A model generated the notes under the pieces. That model was not told where the DNA came from, made no database searches, and saw nothing but the letters and a program-made list of their open reading frames with translations. From Neospora caninum Liverpool (taxonomy: Eukaryota > Apicomplexa > Conoidasida > Eucoccidiorida > Sarcocystidae), in contig NC_018394.1 in the NCBI RefSeq assembly GCF_000208865.1, positions 1,814,964 through 1,878,963 on the forward strand: a stretch of 64,000 nt of DNA, written 5' to 3'. The position numbers and the translations under genes were made by a program. This document shows, piece after piece, positions 13,801 to 26,083 of this stretch; position 1 is the first letter of the stretch; every line of letters starts with the position of its first letter.

Positions 13801-15411
13801 CAGAGCCGCAATCATCCGGTCCGGGCGGAGACACCGAAGCAGGAGGATGCGGTGAAAGAGAGACAATCCGCGAAACGTGCGCGGGAGGTCAGCGGCCTCG
13901 GCCTTCTCTTCCGCGAACCACCTGCAGAAAGGAAAGCGGGCGCGAGACATCCCGAAAACAGGCCAGTGCACTCTCCATGCATCGACGGTGAGGCTTCGAT
14001 CTTTCTTGGTTTCGAGTTTAGAATCCGAACAGAGACCGCAAAGACGAGGAGAGATTCCCCGGTTCGAATTTCGCCGTGAAACGGAAACGTGGGGAGGGCC
14101 GGTAGGTGCGTTTTTTTCCAAACTCGACACCATCTCTGTGCGGTGACCGCTTGCGTTGGGTTCGGCACCTCTGCATGGCTTTACCGTTTCCAGCTGGGAC
14201 TGTCTTGGTCAAAGTTTTGCAGGAGAGAGACGGAGTTGTTTTTGAACACAGGGCTCTGTTCGAGACTCCGACAACACCCCCACTGGACCTCCGTCATCCA
14301 CGACTTGGCGCTCTCTGGCATCGGCGGAGCAGAAGCGTCGACGCGAGAGTAAATCAGAAGTTGCGCTTCTGCGTCGTCGATGACTCCGCCGTCCACCTTG
14401 CACAAGGAAGAAACAGACGGACAGAGAGAAGACGAGATAGAAAAGAGAACAGACGAGACGGAAGCGAGAAACACGAGACAGGAAAGAGAAAACGGAGCGA
14501 GACAGGAGAGAGGAGAGGAAGGTGGACGCCGGATCAACGGAGGGGGGGAACATTGGGCGACGGTTTCGAGAAGGACAGAAGCCAAAGGAGACCGAGCGAA
14601 AGCGAATCGTGTGGAGAGGTACCGCGAGAGAACAAAAGAAAGAAGACAGAGACCGAGAACCGTGTGGCCGGAGACGGTCATGGAAAGGAAATGGGGGAGA
14701 CCCAAAGGGTAGGGACGAAGAGCGGTGAGAGAGGAAAGCGCAAGACAGAGCGAAAGGTAACGCGATACGAAACCAGACACGCAACGAAAGGTGAGAAGAC
14801 TCGAAATAGCCGCTGGACAAAGGCCTGTCGGGTTCTTTGCTTCGTGTACCAATGCGTAGTCAGCTTCAGCCCCATCTCTCCATCTAAAGGAATACAAATA
14901 TATACTTATGCGTGTGTAAAGTGTGGTTACATATTTACACTGGTTCAAATAAGCCCGCACGCAGGATCGGGTGTTGCTGATGACATGTTTTGGGAGGAAC
15001 CACAAACCCGCGTACAGACCAAGACCTTTCCAACCAACAATCGCGGGAATCTGTGCATACGAACGAATAAGCACTATCGACCCAGCACCGTTTCCTCCCT
15101 ATCTCGTCTCTCTCTTTCCACATCTCTTTCTCTTCTGAGGTGCTCCCTGCTTATTCATGCATGTCTCCCTCGCTCCCTAAGCATGCATAAAGCCCTGTGT
15201 CCTCTGCGGCGTCCTATGCTCCCCGGTTTCTCAAAAGGATGTCCAACTGTTGCCTCACCAGAATGCGGAGTGCGAGGAGAACGGCGAAGGTGAGCTTGTG
15301 CCGCTCAAAGAGGCCCCGGTTGCAGTACATGAAGAGAAACTTTGTGATTGTCTCCACCAGCGTCGCCACGCGACTGTCGACGTCTTCCAAAAGGAAGTCT
15401 TCTTCCTCTTT
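7801..15411 (-). other. Dynein AAA6 and C-terminal domain
   Basis: The 3' part of exon 15259-15590 has [20 protein letters not shown]. Exon 14185-14396 has [11 protein letters not shown]. Exon 13627-13921 has [20 protein letters not shown] and [15 protein letters not shown]. Exon 12953-13087 has [13 protein letters not shown] and [13 protein letters not shown]. Exon 11959-12156 has [20 protein letters not shown]. Exons 11039-11220 and 10320-10635 have [34 protein letters not shown] and [11 protein letters not shown]. Exon 8212-8852 is the C-terminal helical and beta domain ([29 protein letters not shown]). The last exon, 7801-7870, encodes [13 protein letters not shown] and stop. The presence of the C-terminal cap fits an axonemal chain. 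Confidence 0.92.
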
Positions 15412-18400
15412 GAGTTCGGCTTCTCCCTGCGCCTCCCGCGTCTCCGCTGCGTCGTCGCGGTTCGCGGCGGACTGAGCAGTCTCAGCTCCACGCCTCGCGT
15501 TCTCGCTCTCGCCACGAGCAGCAGGGACCGGTTCCGCGGATTTGCCGGAGCGAGACGAGGCTGCAGACTGAGGTCGGACCCGCCCAGAGGCTGAGGAGGC
15601 GAGACGCAGAGAGAACGCGCGACTGTGCGTTGGAGAAATGACTCAGAGATTCACAAAGGAGGGCCACCGAGAAGACGCACGGCCCGAGGTCGCCGTGTGC
15701 GCGAGAAGGCGCCACGTGGAGGACGTGTTTCACGTTTGCAAAGTCTAGGAAATCCAGGCCAAGCGAGAGAAAGAACGTCCCAGGGTTTGCAGGTGGAACG
15801 TGTCTCTAGCGTCGCTTGCGTGTTTCGCTGTGCGTCGTTTTCCTTCCTGTCTCGTTTTCCTCTTTTGGACTCGTAGGTATGAGTCTGGATGAAGGTTTCT
15901 TGCGCGTCCCGCGTCCCGCATTTCCCCTCTCGCCTGTCGCCCTCGGTTAGGTGCACAGCTTCTTGCCCCTCGGAGTGTTTGCCTGTTTGTCGGACTGCTT
16001 CGTCCTTCTGGCCTACTCTGCATTTCGCCTCGCGTGACGCCACCAACGCTCGGTGCATGCGCCAGGGTTCCACCGCTTGCGGGGGTTTCTCCGTCTTCCG
16101 GTTGACCCGCTGTCGCGGCCTCTCGGGCGTCTCGCGTCTCTTCGCCTTCAGCTGGTCGTGTTGTGTCTTCGTCGGTCTCCGACGATTTCTCTTCAGCCCC
16201 GGCTGCGCCTTCTCGGCAGTCTGCCTCCGCGTCGCTGGCCTCCGAGGGGGTGTCGTCGGCAGCCTAAAGTTAAAAAGCAGAACTCGGGGCACAAAACGGC
16301 AGGCTGAATTCTGAGAAGGATGGTGCACTCGCAAGACAGGAAGATGAAAGGACGGAGGCGAGAAATCCAGAACCATGGGACGCGACGCAAGACAACGAGC
16401 GACTCCAACCCCAGAAGAGAGACCCGGAAGCTGTGCACCGCCACGAGGCAAGCGAGAAGAGGAAAGGACATGAAACTCCATGCGTTTTTCCTGGAGGCCT
16501 CGACTCTCCAGGCCCGCACTGACCACTTCCTCGTGTTCCTCGTCTCCGTCTTCAGAACGTTCGTCGCCCTCGTCTCCTTCGCGCGATCGCCTCGCCTTTT
16601 TCTTCCGCGTTTCCCCCGCCTTCTGCTCAGCCTCTTCCTCGGCTGAAGGCGGCGAGGCATCCACCTCCCCGGAAGCCTCTTCTGCCGCTCCGCCCACTTC
16701 GTCGCCATCCGGCTCAGCGGATTCCTGTTGGTGGGGAAAGGCGCCGAGAGGATGACGAAAGATGGCGAAAAGAAGGGCATGAGAGTGATGGAACGAAAAA
16801 CCAACAGGGAAGGACGGGGAAGAAGACAAGCGGAAAGCGCTCTGCGAGAGAGGACGACGCCCCGGCCGATGGAGGAGGAAACGTAAGGGTGTCGGAAGAG
16901 AAGAGGCTACGAAAAGAGCAACGCGAAAACGCGATTGGTGCATGCACAGTGGCGTCAGGCTGATAGGTGTAGGCAGGAAAGTCCTCGAGAGACGGAGACA
17001 CGAAAAAGAAGGAAGAAGCTGCGAAGAACGCTAACGGGTTTGTGCGTCGATATCCCCGAGTGAGGGAGGCAGTGTGCATGTGAAGCGAGGTGCGAGAACG
17101 ACGGCAAAGGAGAGGAAAACGAGGAAACCGCATGCACTCACCGGAGGCTTGTTCGCCACAGAATCGATGGCTCTGTGGATCACTGCGACGAAGGCTTCCA
17201 TCGAGTAAACGTAGAAGGTGTGCATTTTGAACAGCTCGGACAGGAGGAAGAAGAGGACTGCGCCTCGACGCGCGACGGGGCGATACTGCTCAGAAATGGT
17301 GTCGAGGCGTTCTCCGGTCTTCTTCGCGAGAGCCACCTTTGCAGACACTTCCGTGGCGATGGACTTCGTTTTCTCCAAATTCAGAATCAACTCTGTGTCT
17401 TCAAGAATGTCGCCCTAAGGCAGACAATGCAGCGACAGACTCGGCACGGATCCAGTGACTGCTTGCAAGAGCGGCAACCCGAGAAGGTATGGAAGAGAGA
17501 GGCGAGAGGCCGAGAAGGCAAGCACGGAAGTTCGTGTATCGATCTAGACGCATCTCCGAATCGAAACGCGCCATGGCATGTGCATACGTATATATCGATG
17601 CGTGTGTCCATGAAGAGCACTTTGTGAAGACTGCCAAATGAATATATATATATATATACACGGAGAAGTCTACATCCGTGGTGATGCAGGTATATATGTG
17701 TATATTTGAGGGTATGTGCATATAGCGACCTGCATATATATATGCATATATGTATCTGCCTATGTGCATGGAGATTGGCATACAGAGTGGGAGCTCTGTC
17801 TTACTTCAGCTGCGGCGAGTTTCTCGAGCAGAGTGCTCTCGAGTTCGGCCAGCGTGATTTTGAAGTCGTTTTGTTGTTGAATGAGAAGGACGCGTTTCTT
17901 CGACAAATCCGGATGTTCTTTCTGGATCGTCAGCGCTAGGAGCTGGTCCTCCAGCCCCTGTGAAGGTCGAGAGAGAGAAAGGAACGTTTCGCTTTTTACC
18001 GAAAGGCTAAACTTCAGCTGGAAGCCATAGTGAAAACGAGTTACTACACTTAGTATATCTTTTTGAATTTGACCAAAAAAGAGCGGAGTGCCGCCACCCA
18101 TGCTGGAACGCCAGAGGATGAGAAAGCACAACGTGGACGGAGGATCCGGAAGGCGCAACGTGCACAAGAAGCTAAGGACGAGGAGCAGAAAACGGCGAAG
18201 AAGACCGCTGCAACGAACCGAAAAAGAGAGAAAGAGCGAGAGAAGAGAACGAGGAAAGAGAGAGCATGTACCGGAGGAGCGAAGAGCGAATACACAGGAA
18301 GTGCATACACACACAGCTTGGGCAGTAGCGAGATATGAATACTCTGGTTAACGAATCCTCCAGTTGTGAGATACAGACACCCAAGTTGTTTATGGTTGCT

Positions 18401-21400
18401 GTACACCACACCCCACTGGACTGCATAAGACAGCAGGGGGGAGGGACGAGAGAGTTTGACCGCGCCGTGATCTCGAAGGATGAAAGACTTCTCCCTGGGC
18501 CCCGCCTGCTCGTCTCTCCTTGTTCCGTTTGGTCTGGCGTTGTTCTCTGTCAGCCGTTGTTGGTTACCTTCTCGGTGACTGTGAAATTGATGATGGTGCA
18601 CTCGGCCTGAATCTCCGGCGGGTAGTGAGGATTTGAGAGGGGTGTTTGGAGAAAGAGGCGGAAATTTGCGTTGTACGGGATCTCCTTGTCTCCCAATTTG
18701 ATGTTGAGAGATCTGCCCCGCTTGATCGTCTGCCGACTGACCACCGGGGCGAGAACGGCCTCGATCGACTCGTCAAGATTTTCCAGCAGCACACTAAACC
18801 CGAACGAAATGGAGCTCTCCATCGTCTGAATCAACCGCGGATGCTGAAGACGCGTTACCTGTGAAGGGCGAAGTTCCACAAGAAGGAAGCGAGAAAACCG
18901 GAGCGTGAAAGCGCGGCTCTCGACCTTCTGCGCCGGATCTACGCACACACACGGCTCCTACATATATATATATATATATATATACATGGAGGTAGATACG
19001 TGTATATATATGTGTATGATGGTAGGCGTTGGAGGGGGATAGACCTATAGACAAGTGTGAAAGAGTCAGGAGTTGGAAGCATGAAGAAGGAGACGTGTGA
19101 GCTGTCAGGTGCGTGGCACAGTTGTGCGGGTCGCGTTTCCTTGGCGCCTTACGCGATGGGATGCACGGCGCCCCGCTTACTTGGAGGTTGTTGCTTTGCT
19201 CGCGCTTTTTGATCCATGCGCTGCCTTGGAGCTGCGGATCGACGAGCAAACACCAGCGTTGCGAGTTCGTCAAAATCGCGCCGTTTTCGAGAGACACCTG
19301 GTCGGAAGGTAGGCCTTGATTGTTCCACCTGAACAAAGAGGAAAACGCAAACGTGTGAAGAGAGGCACGCGCTAAACGGCATCCCCTTGTTGTTTGAGTT
19401 CCGTACATACATCCGTCCTTCTCTCTTTCGTCATATTTCTTTCTCTACTGGTATCTGCCACGATCCATCTCCTCTTATCGGTATCGTGCCTTCATCCGTC
19501 CACACCGCTATCTCTACATGGTCATGCGTCACCTATACATATTTATACATATATATAAAAATAAATAAGTATAAATGAATATGAATATATATCGATACAT
19601 GCGAAGCATCTATGAACCGTTTATGCCCGTCTCTTTCTGCTTGAGGACATGTGTGATGGTTGCGTCCAAGCATTCCGTGTTCTAAAAGTTGAAAGCTGTG
19701 CACGAGGAACTGCCGAGAGTTTGGTCACAAACTCGGTCTCTTGTGGACGGCGCGACAAACGGAAAGGTGAGGAAAACATTCGCCAGAGGGGACGGCAGCC
19801 CCCCGCGAGTCACTCAGACTGTACGTCCGAGCCAGTGCTGTCCCTGGCTTTTGCCGTGTCCTCGCCTTGAACTGTTTCTCCAACTTACATGGCCATCTCG
19901 GCGTCGGATGTGAGAAGGAGAAGCGGATTCGGTTCGGGACTCATGGGCACATGTTTGCTGCGGAGGAACTGCGCGAATTTCTCATTCTTAAGCCAGTCGC
20001 GATACTTCTTCGTGAAGACCCCGGCGTATGCGACAAAACTCGATGCCAGGAGAACGTCTCCGACCATGACGCGAAGCTGGCGGATACCCAGCAGGCACAC
20101 GCCACGCAAAAACCAAGTCTTCCCCCTCTCAGCCACACAACCATGCATATATATATATATATATACAGTTATACAAAACATGGTCTCTGTGTATATCGAG
20201 ACATCTCCATTTGTGGAATCTGTAGATTTCTACGAGTCAGAGGGGAATTTATGAAAGGAAGAACGGCATCGTCGAGACAGATCGCACCTCAGTGACGTAA
20301 TGACAACATGCTTGCATCATTGATGATAGATACAGATAAATGCATTTAGTTTATATGTAAACGCAGGATGTTCTTTCGGAGGTGGACTGCGGGGATGTAC
20401 CTCTTCATTGAAGTTCTCGATCGACTGTTGCCACCGGGTCCCCTCGGATCCCAAAGCGTTCATGAGCCTCTGCGCCATGTCCAGCTTCGTGCGACATTTG
20501 TTCGCCTCGGCTTCTACGGCGTTCTTCTCTGCAATTGCTGCGTCGTACTCAGCGACCAGCTTCCCCAGCTGAAACAGCCCGCAGGGAAAAAAGAGAAACA
20601 GAAATGTCCAAAAGAACGGACAAAAGCATAAAACGCGCAGCAGATAGACGGGGGAGACGACCCAACGACAACCAGTTTCCTGAGGTTCGCTCCAACATGC
20701 CGCCGACACAGCAAACAGCCGACGCATGGAAAAAAACGTCCGCCTCTGTTGTTCTGCGAGTTATGGTTGGGAGTCCACCAAACGTGCAGAGACTCCGGTG
20801 TACACATGAGAAAATGTCGCATTCAGGAGCACCTCGTTTGCTATGGAAGCCGTGCAAGACCGTCTTGGAGAAAACGCAAAATGCGAATTGAGGATGGGAC
20901 ACGCGACGTTATCAGACGTTTTGTGAATCCGAGCTTTCCTCGGTGGAGGCCCGCATTCCTGGAAACGAGACAAGGGACTTCCCGCCGAGAGGAGTCTCCT
21001 CTCAGGCCTACATTCACCTTCTGTAGCATCCCGGCGTCTTTCCTCGGCCATGAGTTGTTCCACGAGGGATCTTGAGTATCTTGCGAACGCCTTTTGAACT
21101 TATTTCTAGCTGTCGACATTCCCACGTGCTGCCTGTCCACTAGATGCACACATGCATCGACGCCCTGGCACCCGCTTTCCTTTCCCTATTTACACCGCTT
21201 TATACATGGATCCATATATATATATATATATATATATTATTTTATATGTATTTATATATTTGTATATATATATATATATATATGTACGTATGAACATCCG
21301 GGTGTACGCAAGCCTACCTTTCGCAGGCTGTCTATCGAATTACGTCCGAGAAAAATACAGTGCAGTAACTGTATTTCTGTGCTTTTTGCACTTGCGCGTG

Positions 21401-23860
21401 TGCACGTCTACTTCAGCGTCTATCCCTGTGTGCTTCTCTTTGAGGGGCTCTGCGGCTCGTGGACGAAAAAGGTTTCTTCATACCTTTTCTTCCAGTTCTG
21501 CGACGAGTTCCTGGACGACAGCCAACTTTGCATTTGCCTCTTCGAGCTGCTGCGTCGCCTCTTCCAGAGCTCTGCGCTTTGGCGCCACCGAGTCTACAAC
21601 CTTGTAGAATTGGTAGATGTTGATAACCCACTCCGCAAGTCCGGCGGCTGCTGTCGATTTCTTTTGAATGGCCTCGCGGTTGAAGTGGGGCAGAGCCAGG
21701 AGCGGCTCTACAGCCTTGAAGTTGTGCTCGGGCACTCGGCCGTCGTCGATGATTTGCTTGAAGTCCTTCAGAGTTTGCAGAAACTTCTCGGGGTTGTTCA
21801 TCATCTTCTGCGCACCTTTCCACGACTTGTCTTTCAGCTTCCCTTGCTTGTCGACCTAGAGAGCCCGGCGAGGGACAGGCGCCAGAAACGACGCGCATAC
21901 CCACGCGAGAGAGGAGCGGAAAAGGAGAGAGGCGAGAAAGGCGAGAAAGGCGGGACAGAACGAAAAACCGCAACCGCAGGGAGAGAGAGACTCGGCACGA
22001 GGAAAACGCCGACGGTGTGCACGTGAGAGGGGCGAACAAGGGCGAACGGAATCGGCTGAACACGGTCCACCCCCACCGTTTTTGAACCGGTATGTTCACG
22101 AGAAAGAGACAGGAGGAAGCGAGGACAGGCGAGTCTGCAGGTGCGAAATGCTCATTCGCGAAAAGGCGCCGTGTCGAGAGCTCCAGAGAGCCGCGCTAAC
22201 CCTCACGCGACGACCTGAGGGATACGCCGCTTTTGCAGATGTGCCTCATTCCGGCATGCCCAACTAAGACGAAGGACCGACCGACAACCGAACGTCCTCT
22301 CATTACACTCCAGTACATGACTGTTATGATGCACACACAGAAACACCCTTCAATATACTAATACGTACATGCATACATACATAATACATACATACATATA
22401 CACAGCGTCATGTGTGCATGTGACTATTTGTATATGAATCGCAGTATGTAAAGCCATGTGTGGATCTGTGTCCATACGTCCGGTTTGCGAATCGCTGTGC
22501 AAGATGCGCTTCCAGGAGTAAGTGGGCGCTTGCGGAAGGCACACAGCGGGGTTGCTTGACCTCGTGCCGAATCCACTTCGAGCTTTTGTTTTGTGCTTGC
22601 GGATGCGTTTTTCTCGATGTTTTGTTCTCTTTCCGAGAGAGCGGTTCGCCGCACGTTTACCTCGATGTTTGGGTCTACTCCTGCGAGCAGATGCATGACT
22701 GCAGTTGTGATGTCGTCTACCCCCGGCGGCGGTTTGTTCAGCGACTTTGCCTCTTGGAAATCCTTCTTGTTCAGGGTGTTGAGAGCCGCTTCAGCTTGTT
22801 GCACGAGAGGAATGGCCTTCGCGAGGTCCTCTTCGCAAGAGGACTGTTCGCAAGAAGAAAGGGAAGCGAAGGCACACGAAAGCTCGTGAGCGTCGAACCC
22901 CACAGCGCAGGTACACTGGACGCGTCGGTGCGGGCCCACCAACTACCTATTCAGAGATACATGAAGTTATAAATAAGAGACGCAGTCACACACACATTTG
23001 GCTTGGAATGGAGGTGTCCTCCGTTTTCTGCATGGCTCCGTACACAGACACATATAGAGATGCAAACTCGCATATTCATACACAAATATTTACATGAATG
23101 AATATGTTTCAGAAGGACTTGCACGACGCTTCACACATATATACATCTATACAAATATAAATATAAACATATATATATATATATATAGTCAGGTGTAAAC
23201 GAAGCATCTCGTTGCGCCCGGCGAGTAGCAGAAGACACACTTCTTGTTTGTATCGGTTTTGTCGATACGGTCGCCAATGGTAGTCCCAGCACACACATGC
23301 CTGATGATTGACTGTTTGGTAGCTCTTTGAAACGTGGTTTTCTTACTCTTTGTTCGGACACGTTTCGCTGGATCTCCGCGCACGTTTGCGCCTCCAGGTT
23401 TGCTTTCTCAGACTCCGCAGTCACCTTGGCCTTCTCTTCGCCAACGCGCTCTGCGAAGGCGTCGGCGGCCGCCTTCTTCTCCTCGACGACAATTGTCTTT
23501 TCCTTCAGGTCGTCCTCCAGAGCCGAAACCTTCTCCTTCGTGTCGATAAGTTTGTTCAGGCCGGAACTCAGCCGGTCGCTCTTGCTCTTCAGAGAATCAA
23601 TCTTCTCTTGCAGCATCGCGCCGTACAGTTTGGTAGACTCAATGAACGTCTTTGGCGTGATATACGCGTACCTGAAAAGCCCAGCAAAAGAAAGCAAAGA
23701 ACAAACGACAAGCAATTTACACGCTGGAACTCCGTGGAGTCACGGTTCTCTCAAGGGACAACTCCGCCAACATGAGGATACATACATATCTATTTGCATA
23801 TATCCACATATACTTATGTAAGTATACATATACATATCAATATATATATATATATGTATG

Positions 23861-23896
<36 letters not shown>

Positions 23897-24564
23897 AGTA
23901 CATATATATATATATAGTGAAATGTTGTATTTGGGGTTTGGCTTTGGTTTCCTTCCCCTTGATCATATGCTTCTGTTTTGGGTGGCGGCGCTTCTTTGTC
24001 CTTCGTTTTTCTCTGTCTGCTGAGCTTTCGGTTTTATCCGTTCTCCTTCCCCTTCGGATTCCTCTCCAAATCCACTTCTCCCGCGTTCCCCTCCACATTC
24101 CCTCTTTCTTTCTGCCTCTGCAGTCTTTTCTTGCCCCGACCTCTTCTCGTTCGCCAGGTACTCCTGCGCAGCTTCGTTCACTGAGTAGAAGGCGTAGGGC
24201 ATGAATTCAACGACGGCTCTTCGAACGTCGTCGTCGCCGAGCGGCAGCGGCGCGAGGAATTTCGCCGACACCGAGAGCAGCGCCTCCGCGGGCCAAGGCT
24301 GAAACCAGTCGATGATTGTGCAATTCACAATCGCCGGAAACTTCCGCGCGCAGTTCCTGCAGAACGCAAACACGCCCCACTGAGACTCACGCGTTCTTGG
24401 CCTTCTGAGAGACAAGACAGGACTTCTCGTCTCTCTGGTTTCGTCTCCAAATATACAAAAGGACATCGGGATCCCCGTTCAGGTGAGACCCGTAGTCGCA
24501 TACGCATGCAGCTGTACACAGGAATGATAGAAAGATATATATATATATACATAAACATATACAA

Positions 24565-24595
<31 letters not shown>

Positions 24596-26042
24596 TGTAT
24601 GTATGTATGTATACATAAGTATGTATATGCCCATCGAAGTAGAGAGACAGATGTAAATCAGTATATGCAAACACATAGTTATGTAGATACAGACATATGT
24701 ACATATATATACGCACATAGATGAATACACGTGTACGTATACCTCCATATATGATTATATACATATATATAGTGATGTGTGTGAGTCGAGGAACGAGGCA
24801 CAGTCTAGTATACGCGGATGGGGAATGGTGCGAAGACGCATGCACGTGTAATGCAGATGTGCTTTTCCGTCTATCTTCTCGATTTGCACCTGATGTTGTC
24901 ACCAACAGGAGAGAAGCAGAGAGCCATGTGCAGGTTTTTCTTGATTCGCGAGATGAAGAAGTCCCAGAGCGCGTCTTTTGTCTCGGGAAGTCCTGCCGCC
25001 TTGACTGCCGGTCGCACTGCATTGAGGATTTGGTCTTTGTCTTCCGGCTCGAACAAATCCGCAATGTCCCCGGAGGCGAGCAAGTCGTTTATGTACACCA
25101 GGAAGTGTTCATCTGTGCACTGCGACTCATTGAAGAGGAAGAGAACGCCTTCATCTTTCAGACCAGCCCTGTTGTACAAATACTGCGGCGCACACACGAC
25201 ACAAGCCCAGCCTGGGATTTTCCCTGCGGCGTCAGCAGGACCGAGCTCCCGAGCACGTTTCTTCCCGCACACACACAGTGGCAGAAGAAGGCGCGATCGA
25301 TCGCTCCCAAAAATACGGAAACGAACGAACCGTCCTCGAGAGAAGAAAACAAGGCTTCTTGTCGTGCACCGCCCACTTCTCTGTTTCCACACTCGGCACT
25401 CTCGTCGCCGCGCGCTCGTTCGGCAGTTCTGCGCTCTGTGCCCAAACCGGCAACGTTCTGTGCATGCGCGCGTTTGCCTCGCGCTTCACTTTGCAGGAGG
25501 GAGACAGGGTGTTCCTGGCGCACGTGGCGTGGGGTCTCACCCGAAGATCGTTCTTCAATTCTTTGACATCGTACTTGGAAGAAATGGTCACTTGGAAAGG
25601 CATGCACGAACTGATGAAGGCTGACAGCTTGGCGAGCGACTGCTTCCCAGACCCGCCAATGCCGACGAGAAGAGCGTGGCCCGAATTGTTGATGATTCGC
25701 GTGATTCGGCACACGTGCTTCATGGCGTCTTCGAAGAGAACGAGATCCATCACTGGATTCACGTCGTTGTACTCCGTAAGCGCCTCTTGCAGGAGTTGGG
25801 ACAGCTCCGCCATAGACCCAATGCGATCGTAGCCTGACACGCACCCCGCGCAAAACGACAACGCCTCGCACGTTCTGGGAATGAAACCAAGAAACCCAGA
25901 CACTTGAACAGACCCCACAAGCACACAAAAGAGGAGCGAGCAGCTGCGAGGGAGACACAGGGCAAAACGAGAGTGAGGTGTTCGACACAGGCCTTCGGGC
26001 CCCATGAGAAAGGCAAACACCAGATGCAGTCCTCGGAACATG

Positions 26043-26083
<41 letters not shown>

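Noticed and set aside
14050..14075. GGTTCGAATT word resembling a tRNA B box
   Set aside because: No A box at the correct distance and no acceptor stem can be paired; it lies in a dynein intron.
14106..15293. 395-codon plus-strand ORF rich in Arg, Lys and Glu
   Set aside because: It spans a purine-rich intron and two antisense dynein exons. The composition is explained by the GA tract and there are no motifs.
15651..16943. 430-codon minus-strand ORF as one continuous exon
   Set aside because: It contains the acidic exon in frame but then reads through an intron into the wrong frame. The three-exon model keeps phase and leads into conserved sequence.
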